A DNA stretch of 64,000 nucleotides from NCBI GenBank assembly GCA_028641055.1, contig CM054058.1:243212187-243276186 (forward strand), given 5' to 3'. Shown piece by piece: positions 1-10,508 of the stretch. Position numbers and translations under genes: made by a program. The notes below the pieces were generated by a model, which had not been told where the DNA came from, did not search any database, and worked only from the letters and a program-made list of their open reading frames with translations. The first letter of the stretch is position 1, and each line of letters opens with the position of its first letter. The DNA is from Alopecurus myosuroides (lineage: Eukaryota; Streptophyta; Magnoliopsida; Poales; Poaceae).

Positions 1-336
1 TCTCAAATGTTGACTTCCAAGATAAGTAAGAACAATCCAATTCTAATGGGAGGCCACATATTCCTCGTTACTCTCATGTTGATGATTCTGACATTGATGA
101 TTATTCTTGGTGTTGCATTGATGTCAATAACTCTATTCCACCATTCTAGCCAGATAATCTATTCTCCAAATGAATCAAGTTCCATTCAGCTATACACCCT
201 CAATACAAAAACCTCTCCCTTTACTTGAAATGTTCCGGTGGTTTCCAAATTCCCTGACGTCTACTCAAGAAGTTTCCGGACCTTCTCTTTTCTCAGTAGG
301 AATCTCGGGGCGCGATTCCTTCAAGGGGGGGCGTTT
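1..336 (+). pseudogene. 3' end of an A-type internal region with protease remnant
   Basis: This stretch matches 5586-5920 apart from one G in the polypurine run. An open frame at 7-228 encodes the tail of a degenerate gypsy aspartic protease, with the segments GGHIFL and [10 protein letters not shown] matching GGHIFLA and IVYSPNESS in elements B and C. Bases 229-336 then match the very end of pol and the 3' untranslated region of C. The protease catalytic part would lie left of the window. It cannot make a functional protein. Confidence 0.85.
323..331 (+). other. Polypurine tract of element A, left copy
   Basis: The run AAGGGGGGG sits just before the LTR start at 337 and matches the tract in the same place in elements B and C. 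It would prime plus-strand DNA synthesis. This copy has one G more than the copy at 5908-5915. Confidence 0.75.
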
Positions 337-3300
337 TGTAACATCCCAAGTATGAAAACTCCCCTTAGAATGATTGATTTCTTGTTTATTTAAGTATTGC
401 ATCATGTCATCATATTGTTTCCATGTTGTTTGCTTTTGTTTCTAAATTGTTGCATTTGTTTTCCACTGTTTTCACAACTCAAATTCAAACCTTACTCAAA
501 CAATGTTTTCATACTTGTTCTGTTACAACTTTTGGAATAAAAATAACAAGTGAAAACAACCAAATTGTTCCATTTTATTCCATGTTGATCAACTAATAAA
601 ATGGTGCTTTTATTTCAATCAATTAATTCTATTTCAATCCAATTTCAAATCAAATGTATTTCAAATCAGTACCTAATTGAAACCATGAAATTCATCTCAA
701 AATTGTAATCCTTAAACACATTAAATCATAGGGGTTCCCCTATTCAAAGTTTGTTTTATTAAATGATCACTTAATTAAAATGCATCCAAATTTGAATTTC
801 AAACAAACATCAAGCAATTTTAAAGTTTTCCGAAAACAAAACTTGGCTAATGTTTTCTTCTAACCCAACTAGCTTAACTAAATTTTTATAACATTTTTTT
901 GCTAACCAAAACCTTATGTTTTCTTCCTTTTCCAACTTGCTACAAAAAAAAAGGAGAAAGCAAAATAAAAAGGAAAGAAACGCAGGGAGAGGGAGAGAGT
1001 GCAGCAGCCCAAGCCCATCTATTTTTTTTGGCCCGATACCCCCTTCAACGTTGTCTTCTTCCTCGCGTGACGTCAACTGTACGAACGCAGCAGAACCACT
1101 CGATCTCTCCCTCCCCTCCAGGATGGCTGCCGTACCTTGCTCCTCTGCCCCTTAAAACCACCACCGATTCCCCTGCTAACCCTAACCCTAGCACAGCGCC
1201 TCCATCTCCTCTTCCTCTTCCTTCTCTCCTCTCTGCTCTGTACATTCACTGAACCTGAACCCCTTCCATGGCCGAGACTTGGCCTCCTTGGCGCCACCGA
1301 GGTGGCCCTCTCCGAGGATCCCCGAGGGCGGGAATGGAAACGGTGGAGCTCCAGCATCCGCCCCGTCCCCTCGGCTCGAGCCGGGAGGGCCCCCACCGCC
1401 GGCGCCGTCCGCTCCTTCGCCGGCGTTCGCCACTGCCTGCTGCACCTGTCCGCCCGAACCCTTCCTGCTCCGAGCGCTCCAAGGTGAGGTCCGCTCCCCT
1501 CCGGTCCCCTGCCTCCCTCTCTCCCCTTGAACCGCATCACCGCACCACCCCCACGCGCCTCCCTGTTTCCCCTCCGGCGAGCAGGCCGACTGCAGCCATC
1601 GACCATTGTCCGCTCGATCTGAAGCAGTACCTGTTCGATTCAGTTACGTTCAGAGAAAAAATCCCGCGCGGCCACCCCTCAAAACCCCCCCGAGTCCCCT
1701 TCCATCACAACCCGAGTTCAGTCCCACTGGTTGGTTCCTCAGCGCAGGAATCAGGAGGTGGGGGGATCAAATCCCACCCCCTGCACATTAACAAACTTTT
1801 TTATTTTTGTATTGTTTGGTCACAAAACTTCTCAGTAATCACAACTAGACCCCTGGTATTTAATCTAGTCCCTGTAAAAATATTTCCTAAGTCCCTAGAT
1901 CATAAAAAATGGCAGATTTGCACTATTTCTTGTAAATGGCATAATAAATTCATTTTAACTCCAAATCCAACATTTTTAATATGTTTTCAATACCAAATTA
2001 AATGATATATCCAAATATAAAATTTGTTTACTGTTTTGAATATTTTAAATTGGTGCAAAATTTGAAAACTTGTCAAATTCACTTAAACTTGCAAAATTCA
2101 TAACTTGCTCATAAAAATTCCAAATTTCACAAACCAAATATGTTTTCCAATCAATTTTTCATGTACTTTCCAAATATAAATTTTGTTTGCTGTTTTGAAT
2201 AATTTAAATTGCTGAAAACAACTGTTTCTTGTTTATTGCAATTAAAATTGCCAAAATAATAACTTGCTCATTTTAAATCCAATTTCCACAAATGAAACAT
2301 GTTTTCCATGCAAAATTAAACCACCTTTTCAAATATAAAATTTGTTTCATGTTTTGAATAATTAAAATTGGTTAAATAATTTAAATCTTGTTTAATTCAT
2401 TTAATATTGCTAAATTCATAACTTGATCAAATCAAATTCTTTTGGGACATATAAAATATGTTTTCAAATCATAAAAGCATAACCTTTTCAAATATGAATC
2501 TCACTTAATGTTTTGAACAAATAAAAATTCAAATAAGTTCATGTTTGAATTAAATTCATTTAATCCTTGCTTAAACTTGTGTAATTCATAAAATAATTTA
2601 TTTGAAATCCTTTTTCAACAAGTGAAACATGTATTCCAACTAAAATCTTGTTTTCTTTTCAAATATGAACTTTGTTATCTATTTTGAACAATTTAACTTG
2701 ATGAAAACAACAAATGCTTGTGTGACATCTTTAAGTAACCAAATTTTCCAAACTTAATAAATGGTTTCCAAACCTTGTTAAACTTCTTTTCCACTTGCAT
2801 CTAATGTTGTTATTTTGTTGTTATCATCATCCATGCATCATGCTAATCCACTTTCATACGATGATTAGTTGTAAAACAATTAATTCAACCATAATTCATG
2901 GGCTTTCCATATGCAATCCAAAATTGCATATGGGTCCATTTAATTTGTGTTATCTTGTCAACTAGGTTACTATTGATGCATCAATTAAACTACCATGCAT
3001 CATTCCTTTGATTGTGCATTATGCCATGATATTGATTGTTTATCTTTCTACATTGTTTGTTTGCTTCTTCTCGGATACACGACGACGTTGAGACCGACGA
3101 TACTTACGACACCCCTTCTAAGGAGTTAGCTCAGTACCAGGCTACTGGGTTTTGCAGGCAAGTTATCACTCACATGAACCACTGTGTTCCTTTCAACATT
3201 GGTTACCGATACTTTCCGTTGTTCTTTTCTGCTAGCCTTAGTAGTAGTTATTCTGTTACGAACCTATCACATGAATCCCTTAACCCTGATATTGCCTCAC

Positions 3301-4925
3301 CTCCAATCCTATCACCCCTTTGGTTGAGCCCGTGTCTTACTAGCATGCTTAGGTTGCTTTTGCTCGAGTCTGTTACCCGTTACTTACTGTTACTACTTCT
3401 ATTACGTTGTGGGGGCTCGATGTTTAATCAATCAATCATGCTAATGTTACTAGTAATAATAAATTTGATGATAAGGCACCGGCAGGAGGCCCATGAGAGG
3501 TTTTGGAGCCTGCTAGTGTCGACCCTAATAGGAAAAGGGTCTTGTCTACTGATCCATGATGAGCGCACTACCCGCATTTGGGAAGCGAGTATGGGCGCCC
3601 CCCTCAACTTGACCTGATTCGCATCTCGTCCAAATCACCTCATTTAGTTCGTGTTTTCCATTTGCCGCATGCATGTTTTTGCGAGCCCAGGCCAGGGTGG
3701 AACTTTCGTAGTCGGCATATAGGGGGACACGTTCTTAGAGTGCTATGAGGGTCCATTTTCTTCTGGGCTCGATTAGCCGTGCGCCCAAGGTGCTTTGGGC
3801 TTGATGCGAAGAATGGTTGGTTGTGTTGAGTACCCCGCTTGGTGGAAGGGCCTTTCCATCTGGCGGGTTATTCATGAGTGTACGGCCAAATTGGTGCAAC
3901 CCTGCAGGGATAATCTTCTCGAGAAGCCGTGTTTTCCGCGGTTATGGATTACTTGGTGAAAGTACTGGCTAACAAGTACTCAGGACAACTTAAACATAAT
4001 GATCGAACATGTTACACCCAATGATTAATAACTTGACTAGTAATAGGCTTATCGACACAATAATTTGAACCATCATTAATTTCAACCGTGTGAGTTATCC
4101 TCGGATTGCTTCTTTGGATAAGGGGCGAGATCCAGGATGGGTTTGCTTGAAGTTATATTCCAGTTGGTTACAATCCTCGATCTTATCTCCTTTCTGTTAG
4201 CCGGCAGTTGTAGTATGTTTCTGTAGTTGTGTAGAGCAGCCAGTTGCAGCATCTTTTATATCCCCTTCCTTTCCGTTGAACCCAAGGCATCTGTGCTTGG
4301 TGTTGACGGGTTACACTTTGGTGAACTGTGAGTCTTGCTTGCCAGTACGTTTATGTACTGACCCCTTTGGGGCTGTGGTTTACGCAGACGGCGTTTCCGA
4401 GGATCTCCATGGTGGCTACTACGTGGATCATGACGAGACTGCTGACGAGTAGATAGCGGACCCGGGCAGGATCCGAGACTTCGTGGATGGGCTCCGTCTG
4501 TTTGTTTCCGGCCTCTTAGGCCTATTTGGTTCTTGTTTGTACTCAGACATGTTGAATGCTTCCGCTGTATTGTACTGATGTATTGTTGGGGCATGTGCCC
4601 TCTGAATGACTGTATTTGCTATCTCTGCTCTAATGAGAGCCAATTGCAACTTATTTCAATCTTTTGTGTCGTAGAGATCTGTTGTGATATCAGTTGTTAA
4701 ACGCCGTTGACGTACCATGTGTGTATGGTTTGAAGTACGTCGACGGAAGTGCCTTTGATCTCTAGTGGATAGTTTACATCGACGATGGAATAGCAGGGCT
4801 TGTGTTGTCGCGCATAAGCGCAGGCCTACCAGGAAGCTGGGACGTGGGAGCAGTTATGCCCCATAATCCAAGCATCTGCTATCCAGTTCGTACGGTGAGT
4901 ATCCCCTAGAAATCAGGGTGCGACA
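337..4925 (+). repeat. LTR of element A (shared middle LTR, 4589 bp)
   Basis: It starts TGTAACATCCC and ends GGGTGCGACA, followed after two bases by a tRNA-Met type primer-binding site. The layout matches the LTRs of B, C and E: an AT-rich first part, a GC- and CT-rich block (about 1000-1750), a long AT-rich tract, then a more complex tail. TTAAAA at 1152-1157 inside a C-rich context is the best TATA-like candidate. TAACCCTAACCCTA at 1177-1190 resembles a telo-box. Open frames in the CT-rich block lack support as genes. A frame at 3036-3617 contains a short segment conserved in other LTR families (see findings). Confidence 0.93.
1177..1190 (+). promoter_or_regulatory. Telo-box-like CCCTAA doublet in the LTR promoter area
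   Basis: Two CCCTAA units lie about 20 bases after the TATA-like TTAAAA. They are repeated in the second LTR near 6761-6774. Telo-box motifs are known near transcription starts of some plant genes. A regulatory role here is inference only. Confidence 0.35.
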
Positions 4926-4927
4926 AA

Positions 4928-4940
4928 TGGTATCAGAGCC
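4928..4940 (+). other. Primer-binding site (tRNA-Met type) of element A
   Basis: TGGTATCAGAGCC begins two bases after the LTR end at 4925. It is the usual initiator tRNA-Met primer site of plant Ty3/gypsy and Copia elements and is unmutated here. Confidence 0.92.
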
Positions 4941-5348
4941 TGTCTGCCTGTAGGATCCCTTTTTACTGGTCGCAGTTGAGTCTAGAAACTATTTTGTAGC
5001 TATATAGGAAAAATGAAACGTGAGAGTAGGAATTCTGCCATTTTATTTCTTTCCCCACCCACCCTCCCTTTTTCTGGTAAGGAAGTGCAACGTTGTTTTT
5101 CCCTTCTCATCTAAACTTTCAAGTTAGGATTTCACGGATTCTGGTTTCTCTAGGATGGTTATATCTACTAGACCATAGGAATGGAGGTGGTTGTGACATG
5201 ATTTATCATGTTGCCTACTCATGATTGAGAACGGAGGCGTGTAAGCCCCGGAAGCAGATCCTCTATTCCTTAAGCAGTAGATATTGATCCTTTAGAAGCC
5301 CGGATGGGTTTTCCGTAGTACCTCAGGAGTTTTGTTCTCGTTTTCCCG

Positions 5349-5813
5349 GTGTTGCTTCAATATCCTGTTCTTCTCAACATCCTTTTCGCCGTTGAAATCT
5401 TCTTGTTGTTTTCCAACTCAATTCTTCTACCGGCGTCTAATCAAAACTTCCTCGTAAACTCTTATCCAGTTAAAGTGTTATTTGATACCGGAGCATCACA
5501 TTCCTTTGTGTCAACAATCTTTTCCACAACATACAACCCAATTCTGGTTCCACTAAGCAATCAAAACTCTGTTCACTCCCCGGGATCTCAAATGTTGACT
5601 TCCAAGATAAGTAAGAACAATCCAATTCTAATGGGAGGCCACATATTCCTCGTTACTCTCATGTTGATGATTCTGACATTGATGATTATTCTTGGTGTTG
5701 CATTGATGTCAATAACTCTATTCCACCATTCTAGCCAGATAATCTATTCTCCAAATGAATCAAGTTCCATTCAGCTATACACCCTCAATACAAAAACCTC
5801 TCCCTTTACTTGA
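5349..5813 (+). pseudogene. Remnant gypsy aspartic protease fused to leader sequence
   Basis: The open frame has 154 codons. About the first 35 are leader sequence read through. Homology to the B/C protease begins near 5452 with [15 protein letters not shown], which holds the catalytic DTGA motif. Compared with C, the frame loses the block that follows ILG (the [12 protein letters not shown] segment), then resumes at SITLF and [10 protein letters not shown] and stops at 5811-5813. Without that core and without RT or integrase it is not expected to act. The left edge looks like a deletion junction at a short TCC match between leader and protease. Confidence 0.82.
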
Positions 5814-5907
5814 AATGTTCCGGTGGTTTCCAAATTCCCTGACGTCTACTCAAGAAGTTTCCGGACCTTCTCTTTTCTCAGTAGGAATCTCGGGGCGCGA
5901 TTCCTTC

Positions 5908-5915
5908 AAGGGGGG
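5908..5915 (+). other. Polypurine tract of element A, right copy
   Basis: AAGGGGGG lies five bases before the LTR start at 5921. It is in the same position as the tracts at 323-331 and, on the minus strand, at 40039-40047. Confidence 0.75.
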
Positions 5916-5920
5916 CGTTT

Positions 5921-8900
5921 TGTAACATCCCAAGTATGAAAACTCCCCTTAGAATGATTGATTTCTTGTTTATTTAAGTATTGCATCATGTCATCATATT
6001 GTTTCCATGTTGTTTGCTTTTGTTTCTAAATTGTTGCATTTGTTTTCCACTGTTTTCACAACTCAAATTCAAACCTTACTCAAACAATGTTTTCATACTT
6101 GTTCTGTTACAACTTTTGGAATAAAAATAACAAGTGAAAACAACCAAATTGTTCCATTTTATTCCATGTTGATCAACTAATAAAATGGTGCTTTTATTTC
6201 AATCAATTAATTCTATTTCAATCCAATTTCAAATCAAATGTATTTCAAATCAGTACCTAATTGAAACCATGAAATTCATCTCAAAATTGTAATCCTTAAA
6301 CACATTAAATCATAGGGGTTCCCCTATTCAAAGTTTGTTTTATTAAATGATCACTTAATTAAAATGCATCCAAATTTGAATTTCAAACAAACATCAAGCA
6401 ATTTTAAAGTTTTCCGAAAACAAAACTTGGCTAATGTTTTCTTCTAACCCAACTAGCTTAACTAAATTTTTATAACATTTTTTTGCTAACCAAAACCTTA
6501 TGTTTTCTTCCTTTTCCAACTTGCTACAAAAAAAAAGGAGAAAGCAAAATAAAAAGGAAAGAAACGCAGGGAGAGGGAGAGAGTGCAGCAGCCCAAGCCC
6601 ATCTATTTTTTTTGGCCCGATACCCCCTTCAACGTTGTCTTCTTCCTCGCGTGACGTCAACTGTACGAACGCAGCAGAACCACTCGATCTCTCCCTCCCC
6701 TCCAGGATGGCTTCCGTACCTTGCTCCTCTGCCCCTTAAAACCACCACCGATTCCCCTGCTAACCCTAACCCTAGCACAGCGCCTCCATCTCCTCTTCCT
6801 CTTCCTTCTCTCCTCTCTGCTCTGTACATTCACTGAACCTGAACCCCTTCCATGGCCGAGACTTGGCCTCCTTGGCGCCACCGAGGTGGCCCTCTCCGAG
6901 GATCCCCGAGGGCGGGAATGGAAACGGTGGAGCTCCAGCATCCGCCCCGTCCCCTCGGCTCGAGCCGGGAGGGCCCCCACCGCCGGCGCCGTCCGCTCCT
7001 TCGCCGGCGTTCGCCACTGCCTGCTGCACCTGTCCGCCCGACCCCTTCCTGCTCCGAGCGCTCCAAGGTGAGGTCCGCTCCCCTCCGGTCCCCTGCCTCC
7101 CTCTCTCCCCTTGAACCGCATCACCGCACCACCCCCACGCGCCTCCCTGTTTCCCCTCCGGCGAGCAGGCCGACTGCAGCCATCGACCATTGTCCGCTCG
7201 ATCTGAAGCAGTACCTGTTCGATTCAGTTACGTTCAGAGAAAAAATCCCGCGCGGCCACCCCTCAAAACCCCCCGAGTCCCCTTCCATCACAACCCGAGT
7301 TCAGTCCCACTGGTTGGTTCCTCAGCGCAGGAATCAGGAGGTGGGGGGATCAAATCCCACCCCCTGCACATTAACAAACTTTTTTATTTTTGTATTGTTT
7401 GGTCACAAAACTTCTCAGTAATCACAACAAGACCCCTGGTATTTAATCTAGTCCCTGTAAAAATATTTCCTAAGTCCCTAGATCATAAAAAATGGCAGAT
7501 TTGCACTATTTCTTGTAAATGGCATAATAAATTCATTTTAACTCCAAATCCAACATTTTTAATATGGTTTCAATACCAAATTAAATGATCTATCCAAATA
7601 TAAAATTTGTTTACTGTTTTGAATATTTTAAATTGGTGCAAAATTTGAAAACTTGTCAAATTCACTTAAACTTGCAAAATTCATAACTTGCTCATAAAAA
7701 TTCCAAATTTCACAAACCAAATATGTTTTCCAATCAATTTTTCATGTACTTTCCAAATATAAATTTTGTTTGCTGTTTTGAATAATTTAAATTGCTGAAA
7801 ACAACTGTTTCTTTTTTATTGCAATTAAAATTGCCAAAATAATAACTTGCTCATTTTAAATCCAATTTCCACAAATGAAACATGTTTTCCATGCAAAATT
7901 AAACCACCTTTTCAAATATAAAATTTGTTTCATGTTTTGAATAATTAAAATTGGTTAAATAATTTAAATCTTGTTTAATTCATTTAATATTGCTAAATTC
8001 ATAACTTGATCAAATCAAATTCTTTTGGGACATATAAAATATGTTTTCAAATCATAAAAGCATAACCTTTTCAAATATGAATCTCACTTAATGTTTTGAA
8101 CAAATAAAAATTCAAATAAGTTCATGTTTGAATTAAATTCATTTAATCCTTGCTTAAACTTGTGTAATTCATAAAATAATTTATTTGAAATCCTTTTTCA
8201 ACAAGTGAAACGTGTATTCCAACTAAAATCTTGTTTTCTTTTCAAATATGAACTTTGTTATCTATTTTGAACAATTTAACTTGATGAAAACAACAAATGC
8301 TTGTGTGACATCTTTAAGTAACCAAATTTTCCAAACTTAATAAATGGTTTCCAAACCTTGTTAAACTTCTTTTCCACTTGCATCTAATGTTGTTATTTTG
8401 TTGTTATCATCATCCATGCATCATGCTAATCCACTTTCATACGATGATTAGTTGTAAAACAATTAATTCAACCATAATTCATGGGCTTTCCATATGCAAT
8501 CCAAAATTGCATATGGGTCCATTTAATTTGTGTTATCTTGTCAACTAGGTTACTATTGATGCATCAATTAAACTATCATGCATCATTCCTTTGATTGTGC
8601 ATTATGCCATGATATTGATTGTTTATCTTTCTACATTGTTTGTTTGCTTCTTCTCGGATACACGACGACGTTGAGACCGACGATACTTACGACACCCCTT
8701 CTAAGGAGTTAGCTCAGTACCAGGCTACTGGGTTTTGCAGGCAAGTTATCACTCACATGAACCACTGTGTTCCTTTCAACATTGGTTACCGATACTTTCC
8801 GTTGTTCTTTTCTGCTAGCCTTAGTAGTAGTTATTCTGTTACGAACCTATCACATGAATCCCTTAACCCTGATATTGCCTCACCTCCAATCCTATCACCC

Positions 8901-10508
8901 CTTTGGTTGAGCCCGTGTCTTACTAGCATGCTTAGGTTGCTTTTGCTCGAGTCTGTTACCCGTTACTTACTATTACTACTTCTATTACGTTGTGGGGGCT
9001 CGATGTTTAATCAATCAATCATGCTAATGTTACTAGTAATAATAAATTTGATGATAAGGCACCGGCAGGAGGCCCATGAGAGGTTTTGGAGCCTGCTAGT
9101 GTCGACCCTAATAGGAAAAGGGTCTTGTCTACTGATCCATGATGAGCGCACTACCCGCATTTGGGAAGCGAGTATGGGCGCCCCCCTCAACTTGACCTGA
9201 TTCGCATCTCGTCCAAATCACCTCATTTAGTTCGTGTTTTCCATTTGCCGCATGCATGTTTTTGCGAGCCCAGGCCAGGGTGGAACTTTCGTAGTCGGCA
9301 TATAGGGGGACACGTTCTTAGAGTGCTATGAGGGTCCATTTTCTTCTGGGCTCGATTAGCCGTGCGCCCAAGGTGCTTTGGGCTTGATGCGAAGAATGGT
9401 TGGTTGTGTTGAGTACCCCGCTTGGTGGAAGGGCCTTTCCATCTGGCGGGTTATTCATGAGTGTACGGCCAAATTGGTGCAACCCTGCAGGGATAATCTT
9501 CTCGAGAAGCCGTGTTTTCCGCGGTTATGGATTACTTGGTGAAAGTACTGGCTAACAAGTACTCAGGACAACTTAAACATAATGATCGAACATGTTACAC
9601 CCAATGATTAATAACTTGACTAGTAATAGGCTTATCGACACAATAATTTGAACCATCATTAATTTCAACCGTGTGAGTTATCCTTGGATTGCTTCTTTGG
9701 ATAAGGGGCGAGATCCAGGATGGGTTTGCTTGAAGTTATATTCCAGTTGGTTACAATCCTCGATCTTATCTCCTTTCTGTTAGCCGGCAGTTGTAGTATG
9801 TTTCTGTAGTTGTGTAGAGCAGCCAGTTGCAGCATCTTTTATATCCCCTTCCTTTCCGTTGAACCCAAGGCATCTGTGCTTGGTGTTGACGGGTTACACT
9901 TTGGTGAACTGTGAGTCTTGCTTGCCAGTACGTTTATGTACTGACCCCTTTGGGGCTGTGGTTTACGCAGACGACGTTTCCGAGGATCTCCATGGTGGCT
10001 ACTACGTGGATCATGACGAGACTGCTGACGAGTAGATAGCGGACCCGGGCAGGATCTGAGACTTCGTGGATGGGCTCTGTCTGTTTGTTTCCGGCCTCTT
10101 AGGCCTATTTGGTTCTTGTCTGTACTCAGACATGTTGAATGCTTCCGCTGTATTGTACTGATGTATTGTTGGGGCATGTGCCCTCTGAATGACTGTATTT
10201 GCTATCTCTGCTCTAATGAGAGCCAATTGCAACTTATTTCAATCTTTTGTGTCGTAGAGATCTGTTGTGATATCAGTTGTTAAACGCCATTGACGTACCA
10301 TGTGTGTATGGTTTGAAGTACGTCGACGGAAGTGCCTTTGATCTCTAGTGGATAGTTTACATCGACGATGGAATAGCAGGGCTTGTGTTGTCGCGCATAA
10401 GCGCAGGCCTACCAGGAAGCTGGGACGTGGGAGCAGTTATGCCCCATAATCCAAGCATCTGCTATCCAGTTTGTACGGTGAGTATCCCCTAGAAATCAGG
10501 GTGCGACA
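5921..10508 (+). repeat. LTR of element A (right LTR, 4588 bp)
   Basis: It has the same termini as the LTR at 337-4925. Reading the two side by side I found about 17 substitutions plus small length changes in homopolymers, roughly 0.4 percent, so the duplication is recent. It ends at 10508 and is followed immediately by B-type LTR sequence, with no PBS, so it is the outer 3' LTR of the array. Confidence 0.92.

Larger units (their letters stand above)
4926..5920 (+). mobile_element. Internal region of element A (995 bp, deletion derivative)
   Basis: It contains the PBS, then a leader (about 4941-5453) that aligns with the leader of C (45489-46015 reversed). The leader is joined directly to the middle of the protease, and the protease linker is joined to the last codons of pol. 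Relative to C at least three segments are missing: ORF0 plus gag up to mid-protease, a short piece after the conserved ILG of protease, and everything from the protease-RT linker to the chromodomain end. Cis signals at both ends are kept. This is a non-autonomous derivative. Confidence 0.88.
1..10508 (+). mobile_element. Element A: tandem array of an internally deleted Ty3/gypsy LTR retrotransposon
   Basis: Bases 1-4925 recur at 5586-10508 with only scattered differences, so the window opens inside one internal region, passes a full LTR (337-4925), a second internal region (4926-5920) and another LTR (5921-10508). The shared middle LTR makes this a tandem retroelement rather than two separate insertions. 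LTRs begin TGTAACATCCC and end GGGTGCGACA. A primer-binding site and a polypurine tract are present, but gag, RT and integrase are absent. The right end abuts sequence matching the interior of element B's LTR (10509 matches 25929), so A inserted into B's 3' LTR. The left end, and any target duplication, lie outside the window. The family is inferred from the protease fragment and LTR similarity to C. Confidence 0.9.

Noticed and set aside
1177..1190. Interstitial telomere repeat as evidence of chromosome fusion
   Set aside because: Only two units, located in a retrotransposon LTR promoter and copied with it.
899..2005. Several overlapping open frames of 60-245 codons on both strands in the CT/GC-rich part of the A LTR (repeated at 6483-7588)
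   Set aside because: They overlap in all frames, follow base composition, have no recognisable domains and differ between the two LTRs by frameshifts (for example in the C-run near 1687).
3036..3617. 193-codon frame in the A LTR as a full gene
   Set aside because: Only about 30 codons are conserved in other LTRs. The rest is not, and B, C and E have stops or frameshifts there. Only the short conserved block is reported, as a finding.
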